Position numbers and translations under genes: made by a program
From: Erythrobacter sp.
GTDB lineage: Bacteria; Pseudomonadota; Alphaproteobacteria; Sphingomonadales; Sphingomonadaceae
Direction: 5' to 3'
Assembly: GCF_035194505.1 (NCBI RefSeq)
Contig: NZ_CP136573.1
Coordinates: forward strand, 2,982,048-3,046,047
Length of the DNA stretch: 64,000 bases
The notes under the pieces: generated by a model
What the model was told of the DNA's origin: nothing
Database searches by the model: none
The model's input: the letters and a program-made list of their open reading frames with translations, nothing else
In this document: piece by piece, positions 25,300-33,800 of the stretch
How the letters are laid out: each line of letters begins with the position of its first letter
Position numbering within the stretch: the stretch's first letter is position 1

Positions 25300-26090
25300 A
25301 GCTCCTCAAGTGGTATCTCGCCGCAGTGCTCGCGGCGTTCATGCCGGCTGCGGCCCAGGCGCAGTTGCTGCTGCCGTTCTGGACGATGGACGAGTACAAG
25401 GCCGAGGCCGCTCCGGCGCCGGTGGCGCATGAATTCCAGGGCCGGCTCTATGGCGTGAACATGCTTCCGATGGAGATGTTCACGCTGTCGGAGGACGTGT
25501 TTCAGGACAATGGCCGCATCGCCGCGCCTGCGGGCACGCAGCTGATCGGCCTTGCCTTCGTGCGCGGCGGGGCCTGCGCGATCTTCCCGCCCAAGCTGGC
25601 CGCGGGCGCTGCGATCATGGCCTGGGGCGCGGACCGGCACCTGTGCTTCGTTGACGAGAACCAGGGCGGCACCTTCGACAAGTATTTCTTCCGGCAGGGC
25701 GACAAGCAGGGCTTCTTCAACCCCTTGCAGTCGGTGTCGGGCGAGCGTCTGGCGCTGACCGGCGGCAAATATGCCAAGGCCGAGCGCACCGGGATGGAAG
25801 GCAAGCTCGAATGGGTCGTCTCCTCGCAGAAGTGCAAGGAGATCGACAAGAAGACCAAGCCGCGCCTGCGCTGCCGGGTCTATATCGGCCTTAGCGTCAT
25901 CAAGCCCAACGGCGCGCCGCTCGGCTCTGCCACGCTGACTTACGGGCGGCAGTTCGATCTGTTTCCCGCCGAAACCCAGAACTTTGTCGAATTCTTCGGC
26001 CTGAAGCTCACCGCGACGGCGGCGGGCCCGGGCCAGGTCACCTACGAATTGACGCAGCCCAAGCGCAATGCCGCGTTCCTGCTGCGCTAA
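25296..26090 (+). CDS. Secreted hypothetical protein between pntAA and pntAB
   Basis: A 264-residue protein with a signal peptide (cleavage likely after PAAAQAQ) and no further membrane segment, so it is probably periplasmic. It contains several cysteines and a mostly beta-strand pattern in the C-terminal half (RLRCRVYIGLSVI, LGSATLTYGRQFDLFP). I recognise no family. It begins at a GTG overlapping the pntAA stop and ends 13 bp before pntAB, so it is embedded in the transhydrogenase operon, although the enzyme needs no known periplasmic partner. Confidence 0.75.
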   Translation: MKLLKWYLAAVLAAFMPAAAQAQLLLPFWTMDEYKAEAAPAPVAHEFQGRLYGVNMLPMEMFTLSEDVFQDNGRIAAPAGTQLIGLAFVRGGACAIFPPKLAAGAAIMAWGADRHLCFVDENQGGTFDKYFFRQGDKQGFFNPLQSVSGERLALTGGKYAKAERTGMEGKLEWVVSSQKCKEIDKKTKPRLRCRVYIGLSVIKPNGAPLGSATLTYGRQFDLFPAETQNFVEFFGLKLTATAAGPGQVTYELTQPKRNAAFLLR

Positions 26091-26103
26091 CCAGAGCGAG
26101 CCC

Positions 26104-26385
26104 ATGGACTTTATCTCTATCCTGTCGATCTTCGTCTTGGCCTGCTTCGTGGGCTATTACGTCGTCTGGTCGGTGACCCCGGCGCTTCACACTCCGCTGA
26201 TGGCGGTGACCAACGCGATCTCCTCGGTGATCATCGTCGGCGCGCTGATCGCGTCGGCGGAAGCCGCCAGCCCGATCGCCAAATATCTCGGCCTGTTCGG
26301 GGTGGTGCTCGCCAGCATCAACATCTTCGGCGGCTTCGCCGTGACCGAGCGCATGCTCGCGATGTACAAGAAGAAGGAGAAGTGA
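26104..26385 (+). CDS. pntAB: NAD(P) transhydrogenase subunit alpha part 2 (membrane domain)
   Basis: A 93-residue membrane protein with three predicted helices; conserved stretches are HTPLMAVTNAISSVIIVGA and FGGFAVTERMLAMYKKK. It supplies part of the proton channel (domain II) of transhydrogenase. It is followed 2 bp later by pntB, whose AAGGAG ribosome site lies within the last codons of this gene. Confidence 0.95.
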   Translation: MDFISILSIFVLACFVGYYVVWSVTPALHTPLMAVTNAISSVIIVGALIASAEAASPIAKYLGLFGVVLASINIFGGFAVTERMLAMYKKKEK

Positions 26386-26387
26386 GC

Positions 26388-27848
26388 ATGGACTTCTCCC
26401 TGCTTTCCGCAGCCGCATCCGGTGAAGGCGGCACCCCGGCATGGGCGATGCTCGCCTACCTCGTTTCGGGCGTGTTCTTCATCCTCGCGCTGCGCGGGCT
26501 TTCGAGCCCCGCCACCTCGCGCACCGGCAACCGCAACGGCATGATCGGCATGGCGCTGGCAGTGGGTACGACGCTTGTCACCCACAACATCGCCAACATC
26601 GTCGAAATCCTGATCGCGGTCGGCATCGGCGGCGCGATCGGCGTGGTTGTCGCCCGCCGCATCGCGATGACCGCGATGCCGGAACTCGTCGCGGGCTTCC
26701 ACAGCCTCGTGGGTCTCGCGGCCGTGGTCGTCGGCCTTGGCGCGTGGCTCGATCCGCAGTCCTTCGGGATCGTTGACGCAGCCGGGCAGATCCTTGCCGT
26801 GAGCCGCGTCGAACTCGGCCTTGGCATCGCCATCGGGGCGATCACCTTCTCGGGTTCGATCATCGCCTTCCTCAAGCTTTCGGGCCGGATGAGCGGTTCG
26901 CCGATCATGCTGCCGGGCCGCCATGTCATCAACCTCGGCACGCTGGCCGCGATCCTCGGGCTGATTGCCGCCTACACCATCTCGCCGGCTGGCGGGGCGG
27001 GCGAGGGCTGGATGGTCATCGCGGTCGCCGTGCTCGCCTTCATCATCGGCTTCCTGCTGATCATCCCGATCGGCGGGGCGGACATGCCGGTCGTGGTGTC
27101 GATGCTCAACTCCTATTCGGGCTGGGCGGCGGCGGCGATGGGCTTCACGCTGGGCAACAGCGCGATGATCATCACCGGCGCGCTGGTCGGCTCCTCGGGG
27201 GCGATCCTCAGCTACATCATGTGCCGCGCGATGAACCGCAGCTTCATCTCGGTGATCGCGGGCGGCTTTGGTGCCGACGCGGGCGCTGGCGGCGGTGCTG
27301 GCGGCGCGCGCGAACAGCGGCCCTACAAGCAGGGCTCGGCTGAAGACGCGGCCTACATGCTCGAACAGGCCGAGAAGGTCATCATCATCCCCGGCTACGG
27401 GATGGCGGTCGCCCAGGCCCAGCACGCGCTCAGGGAAATGGGCGACAAGCTCAAGGAAAAGGGCGTGGAGGTGAAGTATGCCATCCACCCCGTCGCCGGC
27501 CGTATGCCCGGGCACATGAACGTGCTGCTGGCCGAGGCTTCGGTGCCTTATGACGAGGTGTTCGAACTCGAAGACATCAACTCCGAATTCGCCCAGTGCG
27601 ACGTCGCCTTCATCATCGGCGCGAACGACGTGGTGAACCCGGCCGCCAAGACCGACAAGTCCAGCCCCATCTACGGGATGCCGGTGTTCGACGTCGACAA
27701 GGCTAAGCAGGTGTTCTTCATCAAGCGCTCGATGGGCGGCGTGGGCTATGCCGGGGTCGATAACGACGTGTTCTACATGAACCAGACCGTCATGCTCCTC
27801 GCCGACGCGAAGAAGATGGTCGAGGAAATCGTCAAGTCGCTCGATTAA
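26388..27848 (+). CDS. pntB: NAD(P) transhydrogenase subunit beta
   Basis: A 486-residue protein combining the remaining membrane helices (about residues 1-260, including LVGLAAVVVGLGAW and IGFLLIIPIGGADMPVVVSMLNSYSGWAAAAMGF) with a cytosolic NADP(H)-binding domain III (about 310-486). Domain III shows IIPGYGMAVAQAQHALREM, HPVAGRMPGHMNVLLAEA and IGANDVVNPAA. The enzyme uses the proton gradient to make NADPH from NADH. ATG 26388 is preferred over GTG 26382 because AAGGAG is ideally spaced. Confidence 0.95.
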   Translation: MDFSLLSAAASGEGGTPAWAMLAYLVSGVFFILALRGLSSPATSRTGNRNGMIGMALAVGTTLVTHNIANIVEILIAVGIGGAIGVVVARRIAMTAMPELVAGFHSLVGLAAVVVGLGAWLDPQSFGIVDAAGQILAVSRVELGLGIAIGAITFSGSIIAFLKLSGRMSGSPIMLPGRHVINLGTLAAILGLIAAYTISPAGGAGEGWMVIAVAVLAFIIGFLLIIPIGGADMPVVVSMLNSYSGWAAAAMGFTLGNSAMIITGALVGSSGAILSYIMCRAMNRSFISVIAGGFGADAGAGGGAGGAREQRPYKQGSAEDAAYMLEQAEKVIIIPGYGMAVAQAQHALREMGDKLKEKGVEVKYAIHPVAGRMPGHMNVLLAEASVPYDEVFELEDINSEFAQCDVAFIIGANDVVNPAAKTDKSSPIYGMPVFDVDKAKQVFFIKRSMGGVGYAGVDNDVFYMNQTVMLLADAKKMVEEIVKSLD

Positions 27849-27861
27849 GGGCCACGCTGCA

Positions 27862-28203
27862 ATGAAGAAGCTGCTGCTCTGGATTGTCGTGCTGGCCGGA
27901 CTGGCGGGCGGAGCGCTGGCCTCGGGCCTTGCCGATCCGCTGGTCGCCTGGCAGGTCAAGGGCTCGCTGGTGGCCTCGGGCCTCGGCGAGAACCGCGCCG
28001 AGTGCATGGCCGACCGGATGGTGGAGCGCCTGACGCTCGGCCAGCTGTGGAAGCTGCGGCAAGGCATGGCCCCGCAGGAAGGCGAGCCGGAGAATGCCGA
28101 GGGCCTTGGCGAGATGATCAAGCGGCTGCGGCGCGTGGGCGACGGCGAGGCGGTCGCCGTGCTGACCACGAGCGCGGGGCTGTGCGCCATCGGTTTGGGG
28201 TAA
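27862..28203 (+). CDS. Small secreted hypothetical protein
   Basis: A 113-residue protein with an N-terminal hydrophobic segment KKLLLWIVVLAGLAGGALASG that may be a signal peptide or membrane anchor. The remainder is a helical domain with two cysteines (AECMADRMVERLTLGQLWKLRQG and SAGLCAIGLG) that could form a disulfide in the periplasm. It lies 13 bp after pntB and 65 bp before the beta-helix protein gene. No function recognised. Confidence 0.7.
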   Translation: MKKLLLWIVVLAGLAGGALASGLADPLVAWQVKGSLVASGLGENRAECMADRMVERLTLGQLWKLRQGMAPQEGEPENAEGLGEMIKRLRRVGDGEAVAVLTTSAGLCAIGLG

Positions 28204-28268
28204 GAAGCTCCGCGCTTGCCTTTTCTCCCCCCAATGCGCCACACTGCGCAGCGGAGAGGGAGAACATC

Positions 28269-29468
28269 ATGAACCGCATCGCTTTTGCCGCCGCCTTGCT
28301 CGCGAGCACCGCGCCGCTGGCTGCCGAAACCCACCGCGTCGAGGCGGGCGAGGGCGCAGGCCAGCGCTTGCAGGAGGCGCTGATTCTGGCCGCGCCCGGC
28401 GATGTGATCGAACTGGGCGAGGGTCGCTTTGCGCTGACCGACGGGCTCAGCCTCGATGTCGACGGGGTGACAGTGCGCGGGGCGGGCATGGACAAGTCGG
28501 TGCTCGACTTCACCACCCAGGCGGGCGCGGGCGAGGGGCTTCTCGTCACAAGCGACAATGTCACCTTGCGCGATTTCGCGGTTGAGAACCCCAAGGGCGA
28601 CGGGATCAAGTCCAAGGGCGCAGACAATATCGTCTATCATGCCATCCGGGTCGAATGGACTGGCGGGCCGAAGGCTACCAACGGCGCCTATGGCATCTAT
28701 CCTGTCGAAAGCACCGGCGTGCTGGTGCAGGGCTCGATCGTCTCGGGCGCATCGGATGCGGGGATCTATGTCGGCCAGAGCCGCGACATCACGGTTCAGG
28801 GCAATATCGCCAAGTTCAACGTCGCCGGGATCGAGATCGAGAACAGCCGCAACGCGCTGGTCACGGGCAATGTCGCCACACGCAATACCGGCGGCCTCTT
28901 GGTGTTCGACCTGCCCGGTCTGCCCGTCATGGGCGGGGGCAATGTGATCCTGCGCGGCAATGTGGTGTCCGATAACGACACGCCCAACTTCGCGCCTCCG
29001 GGCAATATCGTCGCCAGCGTCAGGCGTGGCACCGGCGTGCTGGTGATGGCCAATGACGGCGTGCTGATCGAGGACAACGCCTTCGACAACAACCCCACCG
29101 CCCACGTGATGGTGGTGGCCTATGTCCAGCTCTTCGAGGATCCGCGCTACAACCCCTATGCCCGCAACGTGATCGTCGGGCCCAACGCCTTCGGGCGCGG
29201 GGGGGATGATCCGCAGCTTGATGGCAAGGAGGCGCTGCTTGCCGCTTTCGGCGGAGCGCTGCCGCCGGTGCTCTGGGACGGCATCAAGGAGGACGAGGAC
29301 ACCGGCCTCAGGATTGCCGAGGGGGTGACGGGCTGGACGCTCAACCTCTCGAAGCCTGGCCAGAGCCTTGCCGAAGCCCAGCCCGGGCCGCTGGAGCTGA
29401 CCCCGCTGGAAAGCTGGGCCTTCCCCGATGTCGGCGCGCCCGCCGAGCTGGAGGCGCGGCTGAAGTGA
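28269..29468 (+). CDS. Parallel beta-helix repeat protein, secreted
   Basis: A 399-residue exported protein; the signal peptide ends near STAPLAAET. After an N-terminal cap (GQRLQEALILAAPGDVIELGEGRF) it has successive parallel beta-helix rungs such as VTVRGAGMDKSVLDF, VTLRDFAVENPKGDG, IVYHAIRVEWTGG, VLVQGSIVSGASDAGIYV and ALVTGNVATRNTGGLLVF. Such folds bind or cleave polysaccharides or form surface scaffolds. It overlaps the diheme cytochrome gene by 4 bp. A beta-helix protein next to an SO2930-type diheme cytochrome is a recurrent pairing; its process is undefined. Confidence 0.85.
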   Translation: MNRIAFAAALLASTAPLAAETHRVEAGEGAGQRLQEALILAAPGDVIELGEGRFALTDGLSLDVDGVTVRGAGMDKSVLDFTTQAGAGEGLLVTSDNVTLRDFAVENPKGDGIKSKGADNIVYHAIRVEWTGGPKATNGAYGIYPVESTGVLVQGSIVSGASDAGIYVGQSRDITVQGNIAKFNVAGIEIENSRNALVTGNVATRNTGGLLVFDLPGLPVMGGGNVILRGNVVSDNDTPNFAPPGNIVASVRRGTGVLVMANDGVLIEDNAFDNNPTAHVMVVAYVQLFEDPRYNPYARNVIVGPNAFGRGGDDPQLDGKEALLAAFGGALPPVLWDGIKEDEDTGLRIAEGVTGWTLNLSKPGQSLAEAQPGPLELTPLESWAFPDVGAPAELEARLK

Positions 29469-30478
29469 AGCGCGGCCTCGGCCTCCTTGCGCTCGCTTGC
29501 GCCACCTTTGGCGCGGCGCTGGCCGATGCGACGGTGCTGGAGCCGGCGCCGGTCAATGATGCGGCGATTATGGGCTCGGGTTTTCCCAAATCCTTAAGCG
29601 AATATGCCTTCTTTCAGGATGGGCGCAGGCAGGATCCGGGCGCGCGGGTTCACCCTTACGCGCTCAACACCCCGCTGTGGTCGGACGGGGCGGAGAAGCT
29701 GCGCTTCATCTACCTGCCCGCAGGCACGCAGCTTGCCGCCGACGGGGAGGGCCTGCTGCGCTTTCCGGTCGGCGCGGCGATCATCAAGACCTTTGCCTTT
29801 GGCGAAGGGGCCGAGCGCCGCCTGATCGAGACCCGCGTGCTGCTCCACCGCGCGGAAGGCTGGGTGGCGCTGCCCTATCGCTGGAACATCGAGCAGACCG
29901 ACGCGACACTGGCGCTGGCGGGCGGGCGGGTCGACCTCACCACACCGGCGGGGGAGGCGATCTCCTATGCCATCCCTAACAAGAACCAGTGCAAGACCTG
30001 CCATTCCAAGGACGGCGCGGTGATCCCGATCGGCCCCAAGGCGCGCAATCTCTCCGCCGATTGGCTGGGCGACATGAGCGCCAAGGGCGTGCTGGCGGGC
30101 GACATTGCGGGCGGCAATCGTCTGCCCGACTGGCGCACCCATGCGACCGGCCCCGCTGCGCCGCTGGCGCGCGCCTATCTCGATGTGAACTGCGCCCATT
30201 GCCACCAGCCGGGCGGGGGCGCGTCCAATTCGGGCCTCGATCTGCGCTGGGAGCAGCAGGACGCGCACGCGATCGGCATCGCCAAGCGCCCGGTCGCGGC
30301 GGGCCGCGGGGCTGGCGGACATGATTTCTCGGTCGTGCCGGGCGCGCCCGACGCCTCGATCCTGCTCTACCGGATGGACAGCGCCGAGCCGGGCATCGCC
30401 ATGCCCGAACTCGGCAAATCGAGCGTCGACAAGGATGGCGTGGCAGTGGTGCGGCGCTGGATTGCGGAGATGAAATGA
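29465..30478 (+). CDS. SO2930-like diheme c-type cytochrome
   Basis: A 337-residue periplasmic protein with a signal peptide (GALACATFGAALAD-like core) and two heme-c sites: CKTCH near residue 177 and CAHCH near residue 240. The N-terminal half is beta-rich (PYALNTPLWSDGAEKLRFIYLPAG). Two methionines near the C-terminus (YRMDSAEPGIAMPELG) are candidate axial ligands. This layout matches the SO2930 family, of unknown reaction. It is coupled to both neighbours by 4-bp overlaps, implying a joint oxidative or electron-transfer process with the beta-helix protein. Confidence 0.88.
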   Translation: MKRGLGLLALACATFGAALADATVLEPAPVNDAAIMGSGFPKSLSEYAFFQDGRRQDPGARVHPYALNTPLWSDGAEKLRFIYLPAGTQLAADGEGLLRFPVGAAIIKTFAFGEGAERRLIETRVLLHRAEGWVALPYRWNIEQTDATLALAGGRVDLTTPAGEAISYAIPNKNQCKTCHSKDGAVIPIGPKARNLSADWLGDMSAKGVLAGDIAGGNRLPDWRTHATGPAAPLARAYLDVNCAHCHQPGGGASNSGLDLRWEQQDAHAIGIAKRPVAAGRGAGGHDFSVVPGAPDASILLYRMDSAEPGIAMPELGKSSVDKDGVAVVRRWIAEMK

Positions 30479-31467
30479 AAAAGTGGCTTGTGCGCGCAGG
30501 TTTAGCGCTTTTCGGCATCCTCCTGATTGCCTTCCTCGTGTTGCGCACGCCCGACACGGATGTCGCGGAGATGCGCGCGAAATACGGCGCTCCCCCGTCG
30601 CAATTCGTGGAGATCGGCGGCGGGGTGACTGTCCACCTGCGCGACGAGGGGCCCAAAGACGCGCCCGCGATCATCCTGCTCCACGGCTCCAATGCCGATC
30701 TCCACACCTGGCAGCCGTGGGTGGAGGCATTGAAGGGCCAATACCGCGTGATCCGCTTCGATCAGGTCGGCCATGGCCTCACCGGGCCTGATCCGCAGGA
30801 TGATTACTCCACCGCCAATTTCGTCGCCGATATCGGCGCGGTGGCGGACAAGCTGGGCCTTGAGCGCTTCGTGATCGGCGGCAATTCGATGGGGGGCAAG
30901 CACGCGCTTGCCTATGCCATCGCCCATCCCGAGCGGCTGACGGGCCTCGTGCTGGTCGACGGCAGCGGCGGGCCGATGCTCAAGGTCGCGAGCGACAAGA
31001 AAGAGGAGAAGAAGGGCGGCGGCAATATCGGCTTCACCATCGCGCGCATGCCGGGCCTCAATCGCATTGCCGAGCAGATCACCCCGCGCTTCCTCATCCA
31101 GCAGAGCCTCGAACAGAGCGTATCGGTGAAGTCGGTGGCGAGCGAGGCGGCGGTGGATCGCTACTGGGAAATGCTGCGCTATCCCGGCAACCGGCGGGCG
31201 ACGCTCACGCGCTTCAGCCAGCCCTATGACCCGCTCGCTGCGCAGGACATTGCCGCGGTCAAGGTGCCGACCCTGATCCTGTGGGGCGAGGAGGACCGCG
31301 TGATCCCGGTCGAGGCGGGATACTGGCTCGAAAAGACCATCCCGGGCAGCAAACTGGTGGTCTATCCCAGGATCGGCCACCTGCCGCAGGAAGAGGCGGT
31401 GGAGGCGACGCTGGGCGATCTCACGCCGTGGCTCGCGGCCCATTCCGGCAGTCTGCCCGCGCGGTAA
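30475..31467 (+). CDS. Alpha/beta hydrolase with N-terminal membrane anchor
   Basis: A 330-residue protein with one N-terminal hydrophobic helix (VRAGLALFGILLIAFLVL) that is probably an uncleaved anchor with the catalytic part in the periplasm. The hydrolase core has the oxyanion strand ILLHGSNADLHTW, nucleophile elbow GGNSMGG, acid Asp in EEDRVIP and His in RIGHLPQEE. It resembles haloperoxidase/lipase-type hydrolases of unknown substrate. The start ATGA overlaps the diheme cytochrome stop, so it is third in that operon. Confidence 0.87.
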   Translation: MKKWLVRAGLALFGILLIAFLVLRTPDTDVAEMRAKYGAPPSQFVEIGGGVTVHLRDEGPKDAPAIILLHGSNADLHTWQPWVEALKGQYRVIRFDQVGHGLTGPDPQDDYSTANFVADIGAVADKLGLERFVIGGNSMGGKHALAYAIAHPERLTGLVLVDGSGGPMLKVASDKKEEKKGGGNIGFTIARMPGLNRIAEQITPRFLIQQSLEQSVSVKSVASEAAVDRYWEMLRYPGNRRATLTRFSQPYDPLAAQDIAAVKVPTLILWGEEDRVIPVEAGYWLEKTIPGSKLVVYPRIGHLPQEEAVEATLGDLTPWLAAHSGSLPAR

Positions 31468-31553
31468 GACGCACCGTTTTGCGGGCCTATGGACGCGAGG
31501 GAAAAAACCTCGCTACACCTCTTCGCACCTGCACATAAAAAGGGGACGCGGAT

Positions 31554-32258
31554 TTGCGCAAACTCGGGATCATCGGCGGCATGAGCTGGGTGTCGACCGC
31601 CATGTATTATGACCGGATCAACCGCATCGTCCAGAAACGCGCCGCCCCGATGGCGTCTGCTCCGCTCCTCATCGAAAGCCTCGATTTCGCCCAGCTCTAT
31701 GCCCTGCGCGAAGAGCGTGACTGGCAGCGCGCCGCGATTGTGCTCACCGAAAGCGCAAGGCGGCTGGAAGGGGCAGGGGCCGAAGCGCTGATCATCGGCG
31801 CCAATTCGATGCACCGCCTCTATGATGATGTCGCGGCGGCGGTGAACATCCCCATCCTCCACATCGCCGAATATGTCGGCATGGCGATCAAGCGTGCCGG
31901 CCACACCAATGCCGCCCTGATCGGCACCCGCAACGTCATGACCGAGAGCTTCTATCGCAAGCGTCTCGTCGCCCACGGGATCGATCTGCTGCCGCCGGAG
32001 ATGGCCTTCGTCGAGATGCTCGACAAGATCATCTATGACGAGCTGATGGTGGGCAAGGTCACCCGCGAGGCGCAGCGCCAGATGAAGACCATCATCACCA
32101 ACATGGCGCAGGACGGGGCGCGGGCGATTGTGCTCGCCTGCACCGAACTTGATCTGGTGGTCGATGTCGATGCCAATGTCCTGCCGGTGTTCGACAGCAC
32201 CCGCATCCATTGCGAGGCGGCGGCGAACTGGATTCTCGATCAGGAAGGGGTCCACTGA
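31554..32258 (+). CDS. Aspartate/glutamate racemase-like protein lacking one catalytic thiol
   Basis: A 234-residue protein resembling E. coli YgeA: LGIIGGMSWVSTAMYY at the N-terminus, GANSMHRLYD, LIGTRNVMTESFYRKRL, VLACTELDL, and LPVFDSTRIHCEAA near the end. Cofactor-independent racemases use two facing Cys (or Thr/Cys) residues. The second is present in ACTE, but the first position, C or T before NTxH, is Ala here. Two-base racemisation therefore looks impaired; it may be a one-base isomerase, lyase or binding protein. Starts at TTG 31554 behind AAAAGGGG. Confidence 0.82.
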   Translation: MRKLGIIGGMSWVSTAMYYDRINRIVQKRAAPMASAPLLIESLDFAQLYALREERDWQRAAIVLTESARRLEGAGAEALIIGANSMHRLYDDVAAAVNIPILHIAEYVGMAIKRAGHTNAALIGTRNVMTESFYRKRLVAHGIDLLPPEMAFVEMLDKIIYDELMVGKVTREAQRQMKTIITNMAQDGARAIVLACTELDLVVDVDANVLPVFDSTRIHCEAAANWILDQEGVH

Positions 32259-32373
32259 GCGCGCCCGGACAGCCGGATCCCGCCGGATCCCTGTGATTGA
32301 AATGATACAACGTTGCCGGAAAGTGCATGAATTACCGGCTCGTCCTTAAACTGAAACGTTCCGGCGCATGGCC

Positions 32374-32394
32374 GGGTTGCAAGGGGTGCAACCC
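32374..32394. repeat. Stem-loop in the racemase/dgt spacer
   Basis: GGGTTGCA, loop AGGGG, TGCAACCC: a perfect 8-bp inverted repeat placed directly beside the operator-like palindrome at 32397. Confidence 0.55.
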
Positions 32395-32396
32395 CT

Positions 32397-32410
32397 TAAC
32401 GTTGACGTTA
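32397..32410. promoter_or_regulatory. TAACGT-TG-ACGTTA palindrome
   Basis: A perfect 6+2+6 dyad flanked by CCCC and GGGG. The ACGT-N2-ACGT-type core resembles operators of MerR-family regulators such as LiuR. No such regulator gene is nearby, so the assignment is tentative. Confidence 0.4.
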
Positions 32411-32483
32411 GGGGCACGCTCGGAATTTGTCAGAGCGACAAGCGATGGCGGTTCCGGGTCTTCGGGTCGCACCGACAGGCCCT

Positions 32484-32527
32484 TGGGGCCGCCTCACCTT
32501 CCCCCCCAACACCGGTAGGCGGCCCCA
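32484..32527. repeat. Long inverted repeat upstream of dgt
   Basis: TGGGGCCGCCT (32484-32494) is perfectly complementary to AGGCGGCCCCA (32517-32527), with ACC/GGT extending the stem after a one-base bulge. No T-run follows. It could be a terminator-like or leader RNA structure. The rest of 32259-32627 shows no gene; a short direct repeat GCCGGATCCC occurs twice near 32270-32291. Confidence 0.55.
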
Positions 32528-32627
32528 TATCTCCCCGCTTCCAGCCGCTGTTCATCCGCCCCTTTGTGCAGGGTTCCCGCTGTGTTCCGGTTGAGCGCTT
32601 TCCTGTCCTCACCTAAGCGCTTGTGAG

Positions 32628-33800
32628 ATGACCCGCGCCCCCTACGCCGCCGATCCTGACGCCCATGGCCCCAGAGAATTCGGGCGAGAATCCTCCGCCG
32701 CGTCCGGCGAACAGCGCGGGCCGCGCAGCGCCTTCCAGCGTGACCGCGACCGCATCATCCATTCGATGAGCTTCCGGCGGCTGAAGGCCAAGACGCAGGT
32801 CTTCATCGCGCCCTTGGGCGATCACTATCGCACCCGCCTCACCCACAGCCTTGAAGTCGCGCAGATCGGCCGCGTGATTGCCCGCGCGCTGGGGCTGGAC
32901 GAGGATCTGACCGAGGCCCTGTGCCTCTCGCATGATCTCGGCCACCCGCCTTTCGGTCATGCAGGCGAGGCGGCGCTCTCCGAAGCGATGACGCGCCACG
33001 GCGGGTTCGATCACAATGCCCAGGCGCTGCGCACGGTGATGCGGATCGAGTGTCCCTATCCCCAGCATGACGGGCTCAATCTCACATGGGATCTGCTCGA
33101 GGGCCTCGCCAAGCACAACGGCCCGGTGATCGCGCCGAACTGGGCGCTGGCGGAGCTCGACGAGGCCTTCCCGCTGATGCTCGGCACATGGCCCTCGCTT
33201 GAGGCGCAGGTGGCGGCGGTGGCGGATGATATTGCCTATGACAATCACGACATCGACGACGGGTTGCGCGCAGGGTTTCTCGAACTCGATGACCTGCTCA
33301 CCCTCGATTTCGTCGCGGACCAGTGGCGTGCGGTCGAAAAGCGCTTCCCCAATGCCCCGCGCGAGCGCCTGCTGCGCGAGATGGTGCGGGATTCGATCGG
33401 GCTGATGGTGAACGATGTGCTCGAACATACGCGAGAACAGGTGAAGGGCCTGCGCTCGGTCGCCGAAGTGCGCGAGGCCGGGCGGCAGTTGGCCGGCTTC
33501 TCGCCCGCGATGGCCGCGCAGGAGCGGCGCCTCAAGTCCTTCATGTATGAACGGCTCTATTACCACCCCGAGCAAGTGGCTGCGGCAGAGCGCGCGCGCG
33601 ATGTCGTCGCCCGGCTGTTTGCGGCCTATGCGCAGGACACCAGGCTGATGCCCGAGGACTGGCAGGCGCGCCTGCCCGCCGCCGATCCGGGCCGCGCGCG
33701 GGTGATCGCCGATTTCATCGCGGGGATGAGCGATCGCTTTGCGATGCAGGCCTGCACCGCGATCTATGGCGAACGGCCGGCGGGGCTGATCAATGTCTGA
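32628..33800 (+). CDS. dgt: dGTP triphosphohydrolase-like HD protein
   Basis: A 390-residue HD-domain enzyme of the type that converts deoxynucleoside triphosphates to deoxynucleosides plus triphosphate, adjusting dNTP pools. Metal ligands are seen as H...HD...D: TRLTHSLEVAQIGR, LSHDLGHPPFGHAGE, and further DIAYDNHDIDDG. The N-terminal R-rich AFQRDRDRIIHSMSFRRLKAKTQVF is typical. Start ATG 32628. It is followed by an 8-bp overlap with the NAD(P)-binding protein gene. Confidence 0.92.
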   Translation: MTRAPYAADPDAHGPREFGRESSAASGEQRGPRSAFQRDRDRIIHSMSFRRLKAKTQVFIAPLGDHYRTRLTHSLEVAQIGRVIARALGLDEDLTEALCLSHDLGHPPFGHAGEAALSEAMTRHGGFDHNAQALRTVMRIECPYPQHDGLNLTWDLLEGLAKHNGPVIAPNWALAELDEAFPLMLGTWPSLEAQVAAVADDIAYDNHDIDDGLRAGFLELDDLLTLDFVADQWRAVEKRFPNAPRERLLREMVRDSIGLMVNDVLEHTREQVKGLRSVAEVREAGRQLAGFSPAMAAQERRLKSFMYERLYYHPEQVAAAERARDVVARLFAAYAQDTRLMPEDWQARLPAADPGRARVIADFIAGMSDRFAMQACTAIYGERPAGLINV

